DNA of 64,000 nucleotides from Gammaproteobacteria bacterium Milos-ODIII6 (GTDB lineage: Bacteria; Pseudomonadota; Gammaproteobacteria; Chromatiales; Chromatiaceae): NCBI GenBank assembly GCA_029228645.1, contig JAPTHR010000004.1, positions 248,001-312,000 on the forward strand, read 5' to 3'. The notes under the pieces were generated by a model. The model was not told the origin of the DNA and ran no database searches. It saw only the letters and a program-made list of their open reading frames with translations. Shown piece after piece: positions 9,737 through 17,743 of this stretch. The translations under genes and the position numbers were made by a program. Within the stretch, counting starts at the first letter, position 1. Every line of letters begins with the position of its first letter.

Positions 9737-10206
9737 CGTGTCTCCCAGCTTCCTTGATGCAAACAATTTGAACACTCCACCGGCTAATGCCGGTGGTTTG
9801 AGATTACGGCTGAAAGCCGGATCGATCGGCCATACGGCCGATTGTCCCCTCCCCACTTGTGGGGAGGGTTAGGGTGGGGACATGATTCCCCTATATTTCA
9901 GGTCCACCCCCATCCCAACCTTCCCCCTCAAGAGGGGGAAGGGGTAAACCCGGAGTCCGGCTGAAGCCGGGGGATTTACGGATCCCCTATTTAGTGACTT
10001 TAAACGGTCGTATTTTCAGTCTGCCACAGCCCTGGCGGTCGGAGCGGCACCGATCTGTCAGATCCAATACAGATTCAACGGCCATGGCGTGCTCATCTTG
10101 ACATCCCGGGTACGCATTTTTATCGACCGTCTATTAAAAACCGATGGCAACATGCACCGCTCGCTTCGCAGTGCCCCTGGCGAACGACGGTAGCGAACAA
10201 GCCTGA
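9737..10206. other. 470-bp intergenic region rich in hairpins
   Basis: No gene was found between the TPR gene start and the stop of the DUF697 GTPase. The half next to the TPR gene is filled by the hairpin repeats described separately. The other half (about 9990-10206) is more AT-rich and may hold the TPR promoter, but no convincing -35/-10 pair was identified. Confidence 0.6.
9777..9973. repeat. Cluster of perfect palindromes, REP- or IS200/IS605-like
   Basis: At least five perfect hairpins are packed into 200 bp. They are CCACCGGC-TAAT-GCCGGTGG (9777-9796), ATCGGCC-ATAC-GGCCGAT (9825-9842), CCCTCCCCAC/GTGGGGAGGG (9847-9868), CCTTCCCCCTC/GAGGGGGAAGG (9919-9942) and CCGGC-TGAA-GCCGG (9957-9970). 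A near-perfect CGGC-TGAAA-GCCG lies at 9807-9819. The two pyrimidine-rich hairpins, with their flanks GGTTAGGGTGGGG and CCCCATCCCAACC, are also inverse copies of each other. The GGCT-loop-GCC hairpins at both ends resemble subterminal palindromes of IS200/IS605-type elements. No transposase is present. Confidence 0.75.
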
Positions 10207-11565
10207 TCATACGCGTCCCAGGCGGGCGCGGATATCCGCCCGGGCCTGCTCCAGGATCGATCCGCGATCGAGCGAATCGAGAATCTCGCGCACCGCCAGC
10301 TTCGCACCGGCATCGCCCCAGGATTTGCCATTCGCGAGGTAACGCTCGGCCGCACGCCCGACCACGAAGGTGCTGTAGTAGGCCACCGCGCCCTGCGCGC
10401 CCCCGGTCACCAGCGCGGAGAGTCCGCCCGTGCCGAGCTTGAGCGCAGAGGCGACGAAGTGAACCGCCCATATGGTCCCCATCAGCAGCAGCATCTGCGC
10501 GCCGATGGTTCTGACCAGCTCACCCGCTTCGCTGCGGGTCAACGGAAAACCATAGACGCGCGACAGGTGCACCACCATGCCGACATCGACCACCGCGGCC
10601 GCCACCAGATCGGCGACCGGGACCGGATTGAGCGCGACCGCCACGCCCTTGGCGATACACCACGTGCGGATCACGCGGTCGCCAAGGGTGCGCCGCGCAC
10701 TCAGCACGCGCCCCGCCACTTCATCGCTCAACTCGCCGGCAAACAGCGAGGCATTGAGTGCGGCCAGCGATTTGCCATCACGCTCGAGAACCTGCCACAG
10801 AAGCGCTTTCAGCTCAGCGACATCCGGAGGCGGCTGGCGCCGGGTCTCGGTTTCCTTGCCCGATTCATCCACACGCACCACCCACTGCTCGGCTGGTTGG
10901 GCGGCCACGAATACCAGGCTGTCCGGCATAATCAGCCCCTCACTGTGCGCGAGCAGCGCCGCGCGCAGCGCTTCGCGCTCGTCGGCCGAGTAGCGGTCCG
11001 TCTTGTTGAGGACCAGCAGCATCGGTCGGCCTTGCGAGCCGAGTCCGTGCAGGGTTTGACGCTCCACCGCGGTGAGATCGCCGTCGACCACGAACAACAC
11101 CAGATCGGCGCGGCCGGCGACCTGGCGGGCGAGCATTTCGCGCTCCTCTCCAGCGACTTCGTTGATACCCGGCGTATCAAGCAGGATCACATTGCCATCG
11201 CGGAACTCGCTCCAATGCCCCTGTTGTACCGTGCGGGTCTCCCCATGCAGCGGACTGGTGGCGAATCGCGCTTCCCCGAGCAGGGCATTGACCAGCGCGG
11301 ACTTGCCGACACTGACGCGCCCGAACACGGCGATGTGTATATGCCCCTGCTCGAGCTTGTCGAGCATCGCCTGCACCTGGCTGTAGTCTTCCTGCAGGGA
11401 CTCGCGCACCTCTGACGGCACGCGCTCGTCCACGAGCAGTTCGCGCAGGCTCTCGCGGGCCAGTTCGAGATGCCCCTCGCCGCCCGTGTCAGCGCTCTTC
11501 CCTATGCCGGCCCTGTTCGAAAACCAGCTTGGCCAGGCCGCGCGCAGATGCTTCCAGATCTTCAC
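10207..11565 (-). CDS. Membrane-associated GTPase, Era-like with DUF697-type tail
   Basis: About 452 residues. The G domain has G1 GRVSVGKSAL, the switch-I Thr in GETRT, G3 DTPGINE and G4 NKTD. The C-terminal half has hydrophobic segments (VAVALNPVPVADLVAAAVVDVG and a long helix with LLLMGTIWAVHFVA) typical of the DUF697 region found on Era/YcjF-type GTPases. It is the second of a pair with the preceding gene, and the two share the NKTDRY motif. The GTG at 11565 was chosen because GAGGAGG lies seven bases before it and the protein would then start VKIWKHLRAAW. This gives a 77-bp overlap with the upstream gene. Function unknown; envelope or stress roles are often suggested for this family. Confidence 0.75.
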   Translation of the reverse strand: MKIWKHLRAAWPSWFSNRAGIGKSADTGGEGHLELARESLRELLVDERVPSEVRESLQEDYSQVQAMLDKLEQGHIHIAVFGRVSVGKSALVNALLGEARFATSPLHGETRTVQQGHWSEFRDGNVILLDTPGINEVAGEEREMLARQVAGRADLVLFVVDGDLTAVERQTLHGLGSQGRPMLLVLNKTDRYSADEREALRAALLAHSEGLIMPDSLVFVAAQPAEQWVVRVDESGKETETRRQPPPDVAELKALLWQVLERDGKSLAALNASLFAGELSDEVAGRVLSARRTLGDRVIRTWCIAKGVAVALNPVPVADLVAAAVVDVGMVVHLSRVYGFPLTRSEAGELVRTIGAQMLLLMGTIWAVHFVASALKLGTGGLSALVTGGAQGAVAYYSTFVVGRAAERYLANGKSWGDAGAKLAVREILDSLDRGSILEQARADIRARLGRV

Positions 11566-12985
11566 CGAGTTCCTCCTCGAACAGCCTCGCGGTCTGCCTG
11601 GGGTGCAGCTCGCCTCGGGTGGCGAGGGTTGTCGTGAGAGCACGCCCCAGGGTGCGAAAGATGATGCCATAGGCCACCGCGTGCAGGGCGCCGCCCGCGA
11701 GTGTGCCGACGCCAGGGAAGGCCTTCAGGCCATTCCCGGCCACTGCGAGGATCAGGGTGCGGGTTCGGCCGACATGCTCCTGGACCAGCTTCAGCAACAG
11801 ATCGATGTCCACCTTTCCCGGTTTGGTGTCGTACAGCGCAGCAAGTTCCCGAACCAGTTGGGTCCCCAGCCAGCCCTGGATCACCAGATCGGACCCTGGC
11901 GTGATCGCCGCGAGTGCCCCCACGACCGCCTTGAGCGCATAGCTGTCCACCAGCGCATCCGCCTTTTCACGGCGTGATTCGGCCAGGGCTGTGTCCAGCT
12001 GGCTTGCGGCGAGCACGAAGGTGGCGCTGTCGCGAAGCTGCGCGAGCATGTCCGGATCATTGTCGACCAAGCGCTGCAGCGCCGCGCCGAGTTCATTCAC
12101 GCGCGGCGCCACGGTGCGCATCTCGACCTGCTCTCTGCCATCCGCGAGCTGACGCACCACCTGCCGGGTACCCGCCGCAGAAACCATTACCAGCTCGGCA
12201 TTCCTCCTTTCCCGCAAGAGAGCCGCCAGGCGACCGGATATCTGCTGCAGCTCCGGGGCGGTGTAGCGATCGGTCTTGTTGAGTACCAGTAGCATGGGCT
12301 TGCGCAGGTCGAGCAAGGCCGTTACGGCCGCATGCTGCTGCCGGTTGAGATCGCCATCGCTCACGTACACCACGATGTGCGCGCGCTGCGCCTCCTCGGC
12401 CGCCAGCCGATCGAGCGAGCCCTCGACCTCGCCGGTTCCGGGCATGTCGGTGATCAGGAGATGATCCCCGCCGGGGCTCTGCCAGTCGTAGCGCGTGAGT
12501 TCGCGCGTCGTACCGCCAAGCACATCGGTGCGGACCTCCAGGCCGGGCAGCAGGGCCCGGACCAGACTGGATTTACCGGTGGATATCTCACCGAAGAGGG
12601 CGACATGGATCTCTCCGGACTCGCGGCGACGCTGCAGCTCTGCGAGTTCTCCACGCACCTGCCGGGTGTCGGCGCCGAGGCGCTCCGCCTGCTGCATGGC
12701 CCGGTCCAGGTCCTCGCGGGTTGGCGCGGCCGTCTGGCCGGCCTCCTGCGACTCGGGCGCCGCGGGGCGCGAGCGCAGAACCCGCCACAGCAGCAGCCCC
12801 GTCAGCACGCCTCCAACAGCCAACCCGCCCCACCATGCCACCTGCATCCATGCCGGGTAGTCATCGATGTGCGCACGGATGTTGAGGGTCGCCTCGGTAA
12901 TCGTGAGGACAAGCAACAACGCCGCCAGGGCGAGCACCACGACGGCAAGGGCGATCAGGATACGGATGCTGCGCGGGAGATTCAT
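11489..12985 (-). CDS. Two-helix membrane GTPase paired with its paralogue
   Basis: 498 residues. Two N-terminal transmembrane helices (about 8-32 and 48-68) are followed by an acidic linker. The GTPase domain has G1 GEISTGKSSL, GGTTRELT, G3 DMPGTGE (Met replacing the usual Thr of DTPG) and G4 NKTDRY. The C-terminal part has Gly/Ala-rich segments such as FPGVGTLAGGALHAVAYGI, as in DUF697 proteins. It is the first gene of a two-gene unit with the following GTPase; both are on the minus strand and overlapping. The partners may form a heteromeric membrane GTPase. Substrate unknown. Confidence 0.8.
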   Translation of the reverse strand: MNLPRSIRILIALAVVVLALAALLLVLTITEATLNIRAHIDDYPAWMQVAWWGGLAVGGVLTGLLLWRVLRSRPAAPESQEAGQTAAPTREDLDRAMQQAERLGADTRQVRGELAELQRRRESGEIHVALFGEISTGKSSLVRALLPGLEVRTDVLGGTTRELTRYDWQSPGGDHLLITDMPGTGEVEGSLDRLAAEEAQRAHIVVYVSDGDLNRQQHAAVTALLDLRKPMLLVLNKTDRYTAPELQQISGRLAALLRERRNAELVMVSAAGTRQVVRQLADGREQVEMRTVAPRVNELGAALQRLVDNDPDMLAQLRDSATFVLAASQLDTALAESRREKADALVDSYALKAVVGALAAITPGSDLVIQGWLGTQLVRELAALYDTKPGKVDIDLLLKLVQEHVGRTRTLILAVAGNGLKAFPGVGTLAGGALHAVAYGIIFRTLGRALTTTLATRGELHPRQTARLFEEELGEDLEASARGLAKLVFEQGRHREER

Positions 12986-13134
12986 GCCTGTGACTGTGCC
13001 ATCGACACCCGGCTCGAGCCAGCCGAAGCGACGCGCCCGGAGAGCTCAGGGGAGCCCCGGGTGAGCGTCTTGTGACCTGCTTGCGCCTGGATGGCGATGT
13101 GGCAGCTGGATGATTGCTCCACCCGTCGCCGCAG

Positions 13135-13650
13135 TCACTCGATCTTTAGATAGGCGAAACCCTCGCTCTGCAGTGCGGCCACCTGGACGACACCGGAAGG
13201 CACGAGTTCGACGCCCTCGTAGAGCAGGTCCTCACCCAATCCCACCTGGCTGCGGGTGATTTCACAGAGTTCGAGTTTGACGCCCTGCACGCTGCGCAGG
13301 GCGTCGAGGCGCCCGGCGTTGTTCTGCCGCCGCTCGGCCATTTCGGCATCCTCTTCGAACGGCGTGCCGCTCAGCTTGTCGTCGGTGACAAAGCGGATGC
13401 CGTGGGCAACGAACACGATGCGAACGTCGTAATCGATCAGCTCGTTCTGGTAATAGGTCACCATGTTGTTGATGCTGGTCAGCATGGCGCTGAAGCGTCG
13501 GGGGTCCGCGAAGTCGGCGTGATACACGACTTTGGCCATGTCGGAGGCGCGCGCTGGCACAGGCGCTGTGGCGAGTACCGACAGTATCAGCAGCAGGCTG
13601 CACAGCAGCACCATCGGTTTGTTCTGGCTCGGTTGCAATCGGCAGTTCAT
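13135..13650 (-). CDS. Periplasmic DsrE-family protein
   Basis: 171 residues with a signal peptide (MVLLCSLLLILSVLATAPVPARA). The mature part KVVYHADFADPRRFSAMLTSINNMVTYY...DVRIVFVAHGIRFV...VKLELCEIT has the fold pattern of the DsrE/DsrF-like family, with one Cys where many relatives carry theirs. Cytoplasmic DsrE proteins carry sulfur as persulfide; secreted ones like this are common in sulfur oxidisers but not well characterised. The ATG at 13650 was chosen because GAAGGAGA lies before it and the signal peptide follows. The frame itself is open further upstream. Confidence 0.8.
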   Translation of the reverse strand: MNCRLQPSQNKPMVLLCSLLLILSVLATAPVPARASDMAKVVYHADFADPRRFSAMLTSINNMVTYYQNELIDYDVRIVFVAHGIRFVTDDKLSGTPFEEDAEMAERRQNNAGRLDALRSVQGVKLELCEITRSQVGLGEDLLYEGVELVPSGVVQVAALQSEGFAYLKIE

Positions 13651-13827
13651 GGCATTTTCTCCTTCGGTCGAATTCAGTCGGCAGCGCGAATGGCAGGGAG
13701 GCACACCGCCCGTGCGCAGCGCTTTCCGCAAAGTGTAGGCCAGCCATCCCGGCTTGCGCCGCTGTTGAATACTTTTTGGGTAGCTTCCTGCGGAAACGGC
13801 CGCAAGAACCGGAAAACCTCAAGAACG

Positions 13828-13856
13828 AAAAAAGGCCGGGTTCGGAAAACCCGGCC
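13828..13856 (-). terminator. Intrinsic terminator of tRNA-Val
   Basis: On the minus strand GGCCGGGTT-TTCCG-AACCCGGCC is followed at once by TTTTTT. It lies 12 bp past the tRNA 3' end. This is a textbook rho-independent terminator. Confidence 0.9.
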
Positions 13857-13868
13857 GTTCTTCTGCAT

Positions 13869-13943
13869 TGGTGGGCGCGACAGGGATTGAACCTGTGACC
13901 CCTGCCGTGTGAAGGCAGTGCTCTCCCGCTGAGCTACGCGCCC
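13869..13943 (-). tRNA. tRNA-Val (anticodon CAC)
   Basis: A 75-nt cloverleaf read on the minus strand. The acceptor stem GGGCGCG/CGCGCCC is followed by A and an encoded CCA. The D-arm is GCTC...GAGC. The anticodon stem CTGCC/GGCAG has the seven-base loop TTCACAC, giving anticodon CAC, which reads GTG. The T-arm CAGGTTCAATCCCTG is standard. A perfect terminator follows. Confidence 0.95.
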
Positions 13944-14304
13944 CGATGAGTTGGGGGGGACGGATATTAACCGAACAACGCCGGTTTCTCCAAGGAGTCC
14001 GGGCGCTTGCCGCATCTCCCGGCAAGCCATACCAGGCCATACAGAGATCCGGGGTAGGCGCCAACCCGCCCGCGTGCGGCCGTATTGACGACAATCGAAT
14101 CAGGGTAGGACGACATTCCGGGAGGGTCGGATCTGAAATTTAGTTCCTGCGATGCGATTCTCAACCGCTCCGGGGTTGCCCCCAGGGCCGTCGGCGGCGA
14201 GAATCCGCCGTCATGGCAATGGCGCGCTGCCGCCACGCCTGGACCCGGCACCCGCTCATCGCGGTGCCGTCATTCACTCCGGAGCCGCAACCCCGCGTCT
14301 GTCG

Positions 14305-17300
14305 ATGGACATGAAAACCTCCCCCGAAAACGCCGGTGATGAACAGGCCCAGGAGGTTTTATTCCGGGACAGCCCGCTGCCACAGTGGATTCAGGACCCG
14401 GAAAACGGGGGTTTTCTCGAGGTCAACCAGGCGGCTTTGTCGCAGTATGGCTATTCCCGGCAGGAATTCCTCGCTCTGAGCCTGCACGACATCCAGCCCC
14501 CGCAGCAGGGACCTTGCAAAATGGGCGCCAAGGGCGAAGTGCGGCGTCATCGACGAAAGGACGGTTCAGTCGTCGATATCGAATACTGCACCCACCCGTT
14601 CGAGTACGGCGGCCAGCAAGCCCTGTTGGCCATCGCTTGCGACATTTCCGGTCGCATCCAGACCGAGGCCGAGCTACAGACGCTGCTCGAGCTCGAGCGC
14701 GTCATCAGCAACATTTCCCGCCAGCTTTTCGAAACGGAAAAGTCCGACTCAGGCATCCATGATGCGCTTGCGCAGATGGGCAATTTCAGCAATGCAGGGC
14801 GCGCCTACCTGTTCCGCTTCGACCTCCCGGCCGGCCGCATGAGCAACACCCATGAGTGGTGTGCACAAGGGGTTTCGCCGCAGATCGACATCCTGCAGGA
14901 TCTTTCGATTGAGACCTTTGCGTGGACCGCTGGCCAGATGCTGCAGGGCAAGACCCTCTCGATCCCGGACGTCGAGACCCTCCCGCCGGAGGCGCGTAAC
15001 GATCGGGACATCCTGCGTCAACAGGAGATCAAGTCCCTGATCATGGTCCCGGTGCACTCCGGCGAAGCAGTCACCGGTTTCCTCGGCTTCGACAACGTGG
15101 TGGCCGCAGGCGCCTGGGGAGAGCCGGCACAGCGCCTGCTCGAGGTGGTAGCTGAACTGATCGGCGCTGCGCTCTGCCGGCAAACCGACCGCGAGGCATT
15201 GCAGGCGAACGCCAACCAGATGGACGCGATAATGCGGAGTGCCGGGCACTTCGTGTTCTACCGCTTACGCATACATGCCGAGGCGACGCGGGGAGCGCAG
15301 GTCGAATTCGTCAGCGACTCCATCCAGGACATCCTGGGCGTAGCCCCGGATGCACCCTTCGAAACCTGGTTCGTGCACGTGCACGAGGAGGACCTGCCGC
15401 AACTCGAGGCAGCCAACGCCCGTGCTGCGTCGGAGGGCGCTGGCCTCGACCAGACGATCCGGATGTTCCACCCGGGCCGGCGCGCGTGGCGATGGATAAG
15501 GGTGGTATCCAATCCTTCCCGCGATGCCAGCGGCAACATCACTCACTTCAACGGGTTTCTGCTGGATGTCACCGACATGGTCGAGGCATCGCGCGAGCTG
15601 AAGTCCGAGAGGGACTTCGCCAACGCGGTCATGGACACTGTTGGCGCGCTGGTGGTGGTCATGGACGATCAGGGGCGCATCGTCCGTTTCAACCGAGCCT
15701 GCGAAGTTGCCACCGGATACCGCTTCGACGAGGTTCGCGACCGCCGGGTATGGGACTTCCTGCTGCGGGATTCGGAGCGGGCGGCTGTGGAAAGCGTCTT
15801 CACCCGCCTGAAAGCGGAAACGCTGCCCAACTTTTACGAGAACTACTGGGTTACGCGGGATGGCCAGGAGATACTGATCTCCTGGTCGAATACTTCCATC
15901 CGCGACGACGCCGGCATGCTGTGCTACGCCATTGCCACCGGCATCGACATCACCCAACGACGGCAGGCAGAGGGCGCGCTGCGCAAGCTGTCCAGCGCCA
16001 TGGAGCAGACCACCAGCGGCGTGGTGATCCTGAATGAAGAGGGGCTGATCGAGTACCTGAACCCCGCCTACGCGCAGCTCAGCGGGCGCGAGATTGGGGA
16101 ACTCATCGGCCGCCCGGCGCCCTTTCTTGGCACGCCGGACACCGCGACGCCGGAACAGTCTCGTATTTGGAAACAGATGCTCGCCGGCAATACCTGGCGT
16201 GGAGAGCTGAAGCAGGAGCGCGACAACGGCCGACACGGCTGGGCACTGGTCACCGTGTCACCGGTACGCAGCCCGCAGCAGGAAGGCAGCCACTTCGCTG
16301 CACTGGTGGAGGACGTCACCGAACTCAAGCGAACCCAGGAGAACCTGGAGCGTTTGGCCTCCTTCGATACCCTGACCAACCTGCCCAACCGGCGGCTTTT
16401 TCGCGACCGCCTGGAACTCGCGATCAAGCATGCCCACCGCCATTCGCAACGCATCGCCCTGCTGTACCTGGACCTGGACAACTTCAAACGGGTCAACGAT
16501 TCGCTCGGCCATGACGTCGGCGACCAGCTCCTGTGCGAGGTGGCGCAACGCCTGACCGCCTGCCTGCGTGAAGAGGACACGGTTGCCCGCTTGGGGGGCG
16601 ACGAATTCGTGGTCTTGCTGCAGGATGTGGACGACGCACTGGAGGCCGAGATTGTCGCCAGCAAGATCCTGGAACGGCTCAGTCAGCCGGTCAGGTCGTC
16701 GGGCCACGAGGTGGTGATCGGCGCCAGCATCGGCATCACCCTCGCACCCGATGATGCGCGCGATCCCGGCAGCCTGTTGCGCAATGCGGACATGGCCATG
16801 TACCGGGCCAAGGACCGCGGGCGCGGCGGCTTCGAGTATTTCGAAGACGCCATGAACCTGGAGGTCTCACGCCGACTGAGCCTCGAAGCGGAACTTCGAC
16901 ACGCGATAGAGGCCGGACAGATTCAGCCCTACTTCCAGCCCATCGTGCGCCTCAGCGACATGCGCATCGTCGGTTTCGAAGCCCTGGCGCGCTGGCAACA
17001 CGCGAGTGAAGGCTTTGTGCCACCGCTGGAGTTCATCTCGGTTGCGCACGAGTCGGGCCTGATCATCGGCCTCGGTGAAAAGCTCCTGCGCGAGGCTGCC
17101 GGACATATTCGACGCCTGAACGAAGCGCACGGCTCCTCCAACCTATACGTCGCCGTGAACCTCTCGGCCGAACAGGCACGCGCCACAGGGTTGCGAAAAC
17201 TGATCCGGGATGTCCTGCACGAGACCGGGCTGCCGCCGGAGGCGGTGCGCCTGGAGATCACCGAGAACCTGCTGATGGACGACTTCGATGTCGCCGGAAA

Positions 17301-17670
17301 ACTCCTGCAGAGCCTGCAAAAAGACCTCCGGACGCGCATCGCCATTGACGATTTCGGCACCGGCTATTCCTCGTTGAGCTACCTGCGAAGGCTGCCTCTG
17401 GACACCCTCAAGATCGATCGCAGTTTTGTGCATGACATCCCCGGCGACCAGAACGACATGGAAATCACCGCCGCCATCATTGCCATGGCGCATGCCCTGA
17501 ACAAGGAGGTGGTGGCCGAGGGCGTCGAAAACCGGCAACAACTGGATTTCCTGCGCCAACACGGATGCGACTTCGGGCAAGGCTATCTGTTTGGCCGGCC
17601 TTTGCCGCCAGAGGCCTTTCTCGAAACGCCTCTCGCGCCTGTTCAGCTGGCCGCACCAGACGGTCAGTGA
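14305..17670 (+). CDS. PAS/GAF sensor protein with intact GGDEF and EAL domains
   Basis: About 1121 residues without evident membrane helices. In order: a PAS domain (about 20-120), a GAF domain (about 125-300), a PAS3-like domain (about 310-440), two further PAS domains (about 445-575 and 575-700), GGDEF (about 705-870) and EAL (about 880-1120). The cyclase signature RLGGDEFVVLL and the phosphodiesterase motif GFEALARW, with DDFGTGYSS, are both intact, so it could make or degrade cyclic di-GMP. No GGDEF I-site RxxD is obvious five residues before the motif. The ATG at 14305 is used; an in-frame ATG at 14152 would add 51 residues of Arg/Pro-rich sequence unlike the family. Confidence 0.9.
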   Translation: MDMKTSPENAGDEQAQEVLFRDSPLPQWIQDPENGGFLEVNQAALSQYGYSRQEFLALSLHDIQPPQQGPCKMGAKGEVRRHRRKDGSVVDIEYCTHPFEYGGQQALLAIACDISGRIQTEAELQTLLELERVISNISRQLFETEKSDSGIHDALAQMGNFSNAGRAYLFRFDLPAGRMSNTHEWCAQGVSPQIDILQDLSIETFAWTAGQMLQGKTLSIPDVETLPPEARNDRDILRQQEIKSLIMVPVHSGEAVTGFLGFDNVVAAGAWGEPAQRLLEVVAELIGAALCRQTDREALQANANQMDAIMRSAGHFVFYRLRIHAEATRGAQVEFVSDSIQDILGVAPDAPFETWFVHVHEEDLPQLEAANARAASEGAGLDQTIRMFHPGRRAWRWIRVVSNPSRDASGNITHFNGFLLDVTDMVEASRELKSERDFANAVMDTVGALVVVMDDQGRIVRFNRACEVATGYRFDEVRDRRVWDFLLRDSERAAVESVFTRLKAETLPNFYENYWVTRDGQEILISWSNTSIRDDAGMLCYAIATGIDITQRRQAEGALRKLSSAMEQTTSGVVILNEEGLIEYLNPAYAQLSGREIGELIGRPAPFLGTPDTATPEQSRIWKQMLAGNTWRGELKQERDNGRHGWALVTVSPVRSPQQEGSHFAALVEDVTELKRTQENLERLASFDTLTNLPNRRLFRDRLELAIKHAHRHSQRIALLYLDLDNFKRVNDSLGHDVGDQLLCEVAQRLTACLREEDTVARLGGDEFVVLLQDVDDALEAEIVASKILERLSQPVRSSGHEVVIGASIGITLAPDDARDPGSLLRNADMAMYRAKDRGRGGFEYFEDAMNLEVSRRLSLEAELRHAIEAGQIQPYFQPIVRLSDMRIVGFEALARWQHASEGFVPPLEFISVAHESGLIIGLGEKLLREAAGHIRRLNEAHGSSNLYVAVNLSAEQARATGLRKLIRDVLHETGLPPEAVRLEITENLLMDDFDVAGKLLQSLQKDLRTRIAIDDFGTGYSSLSYLRRLPLDTLKIDRSFVHDIPGDQNDMEITAAIIAMAHALNKEVVAEGVENRQQLDFLRQHGCDFGQGYLFGRPLPPEAFLETPLAPVQLAAPDGQ

Positions 17671-17743
17671 ACTGCCGCTGCGTCACGCTGCCATCCCGAC
17701 AGCGCGTTGGCCTTTTGTCACGCCATCTCTATCATGCCCGGGC

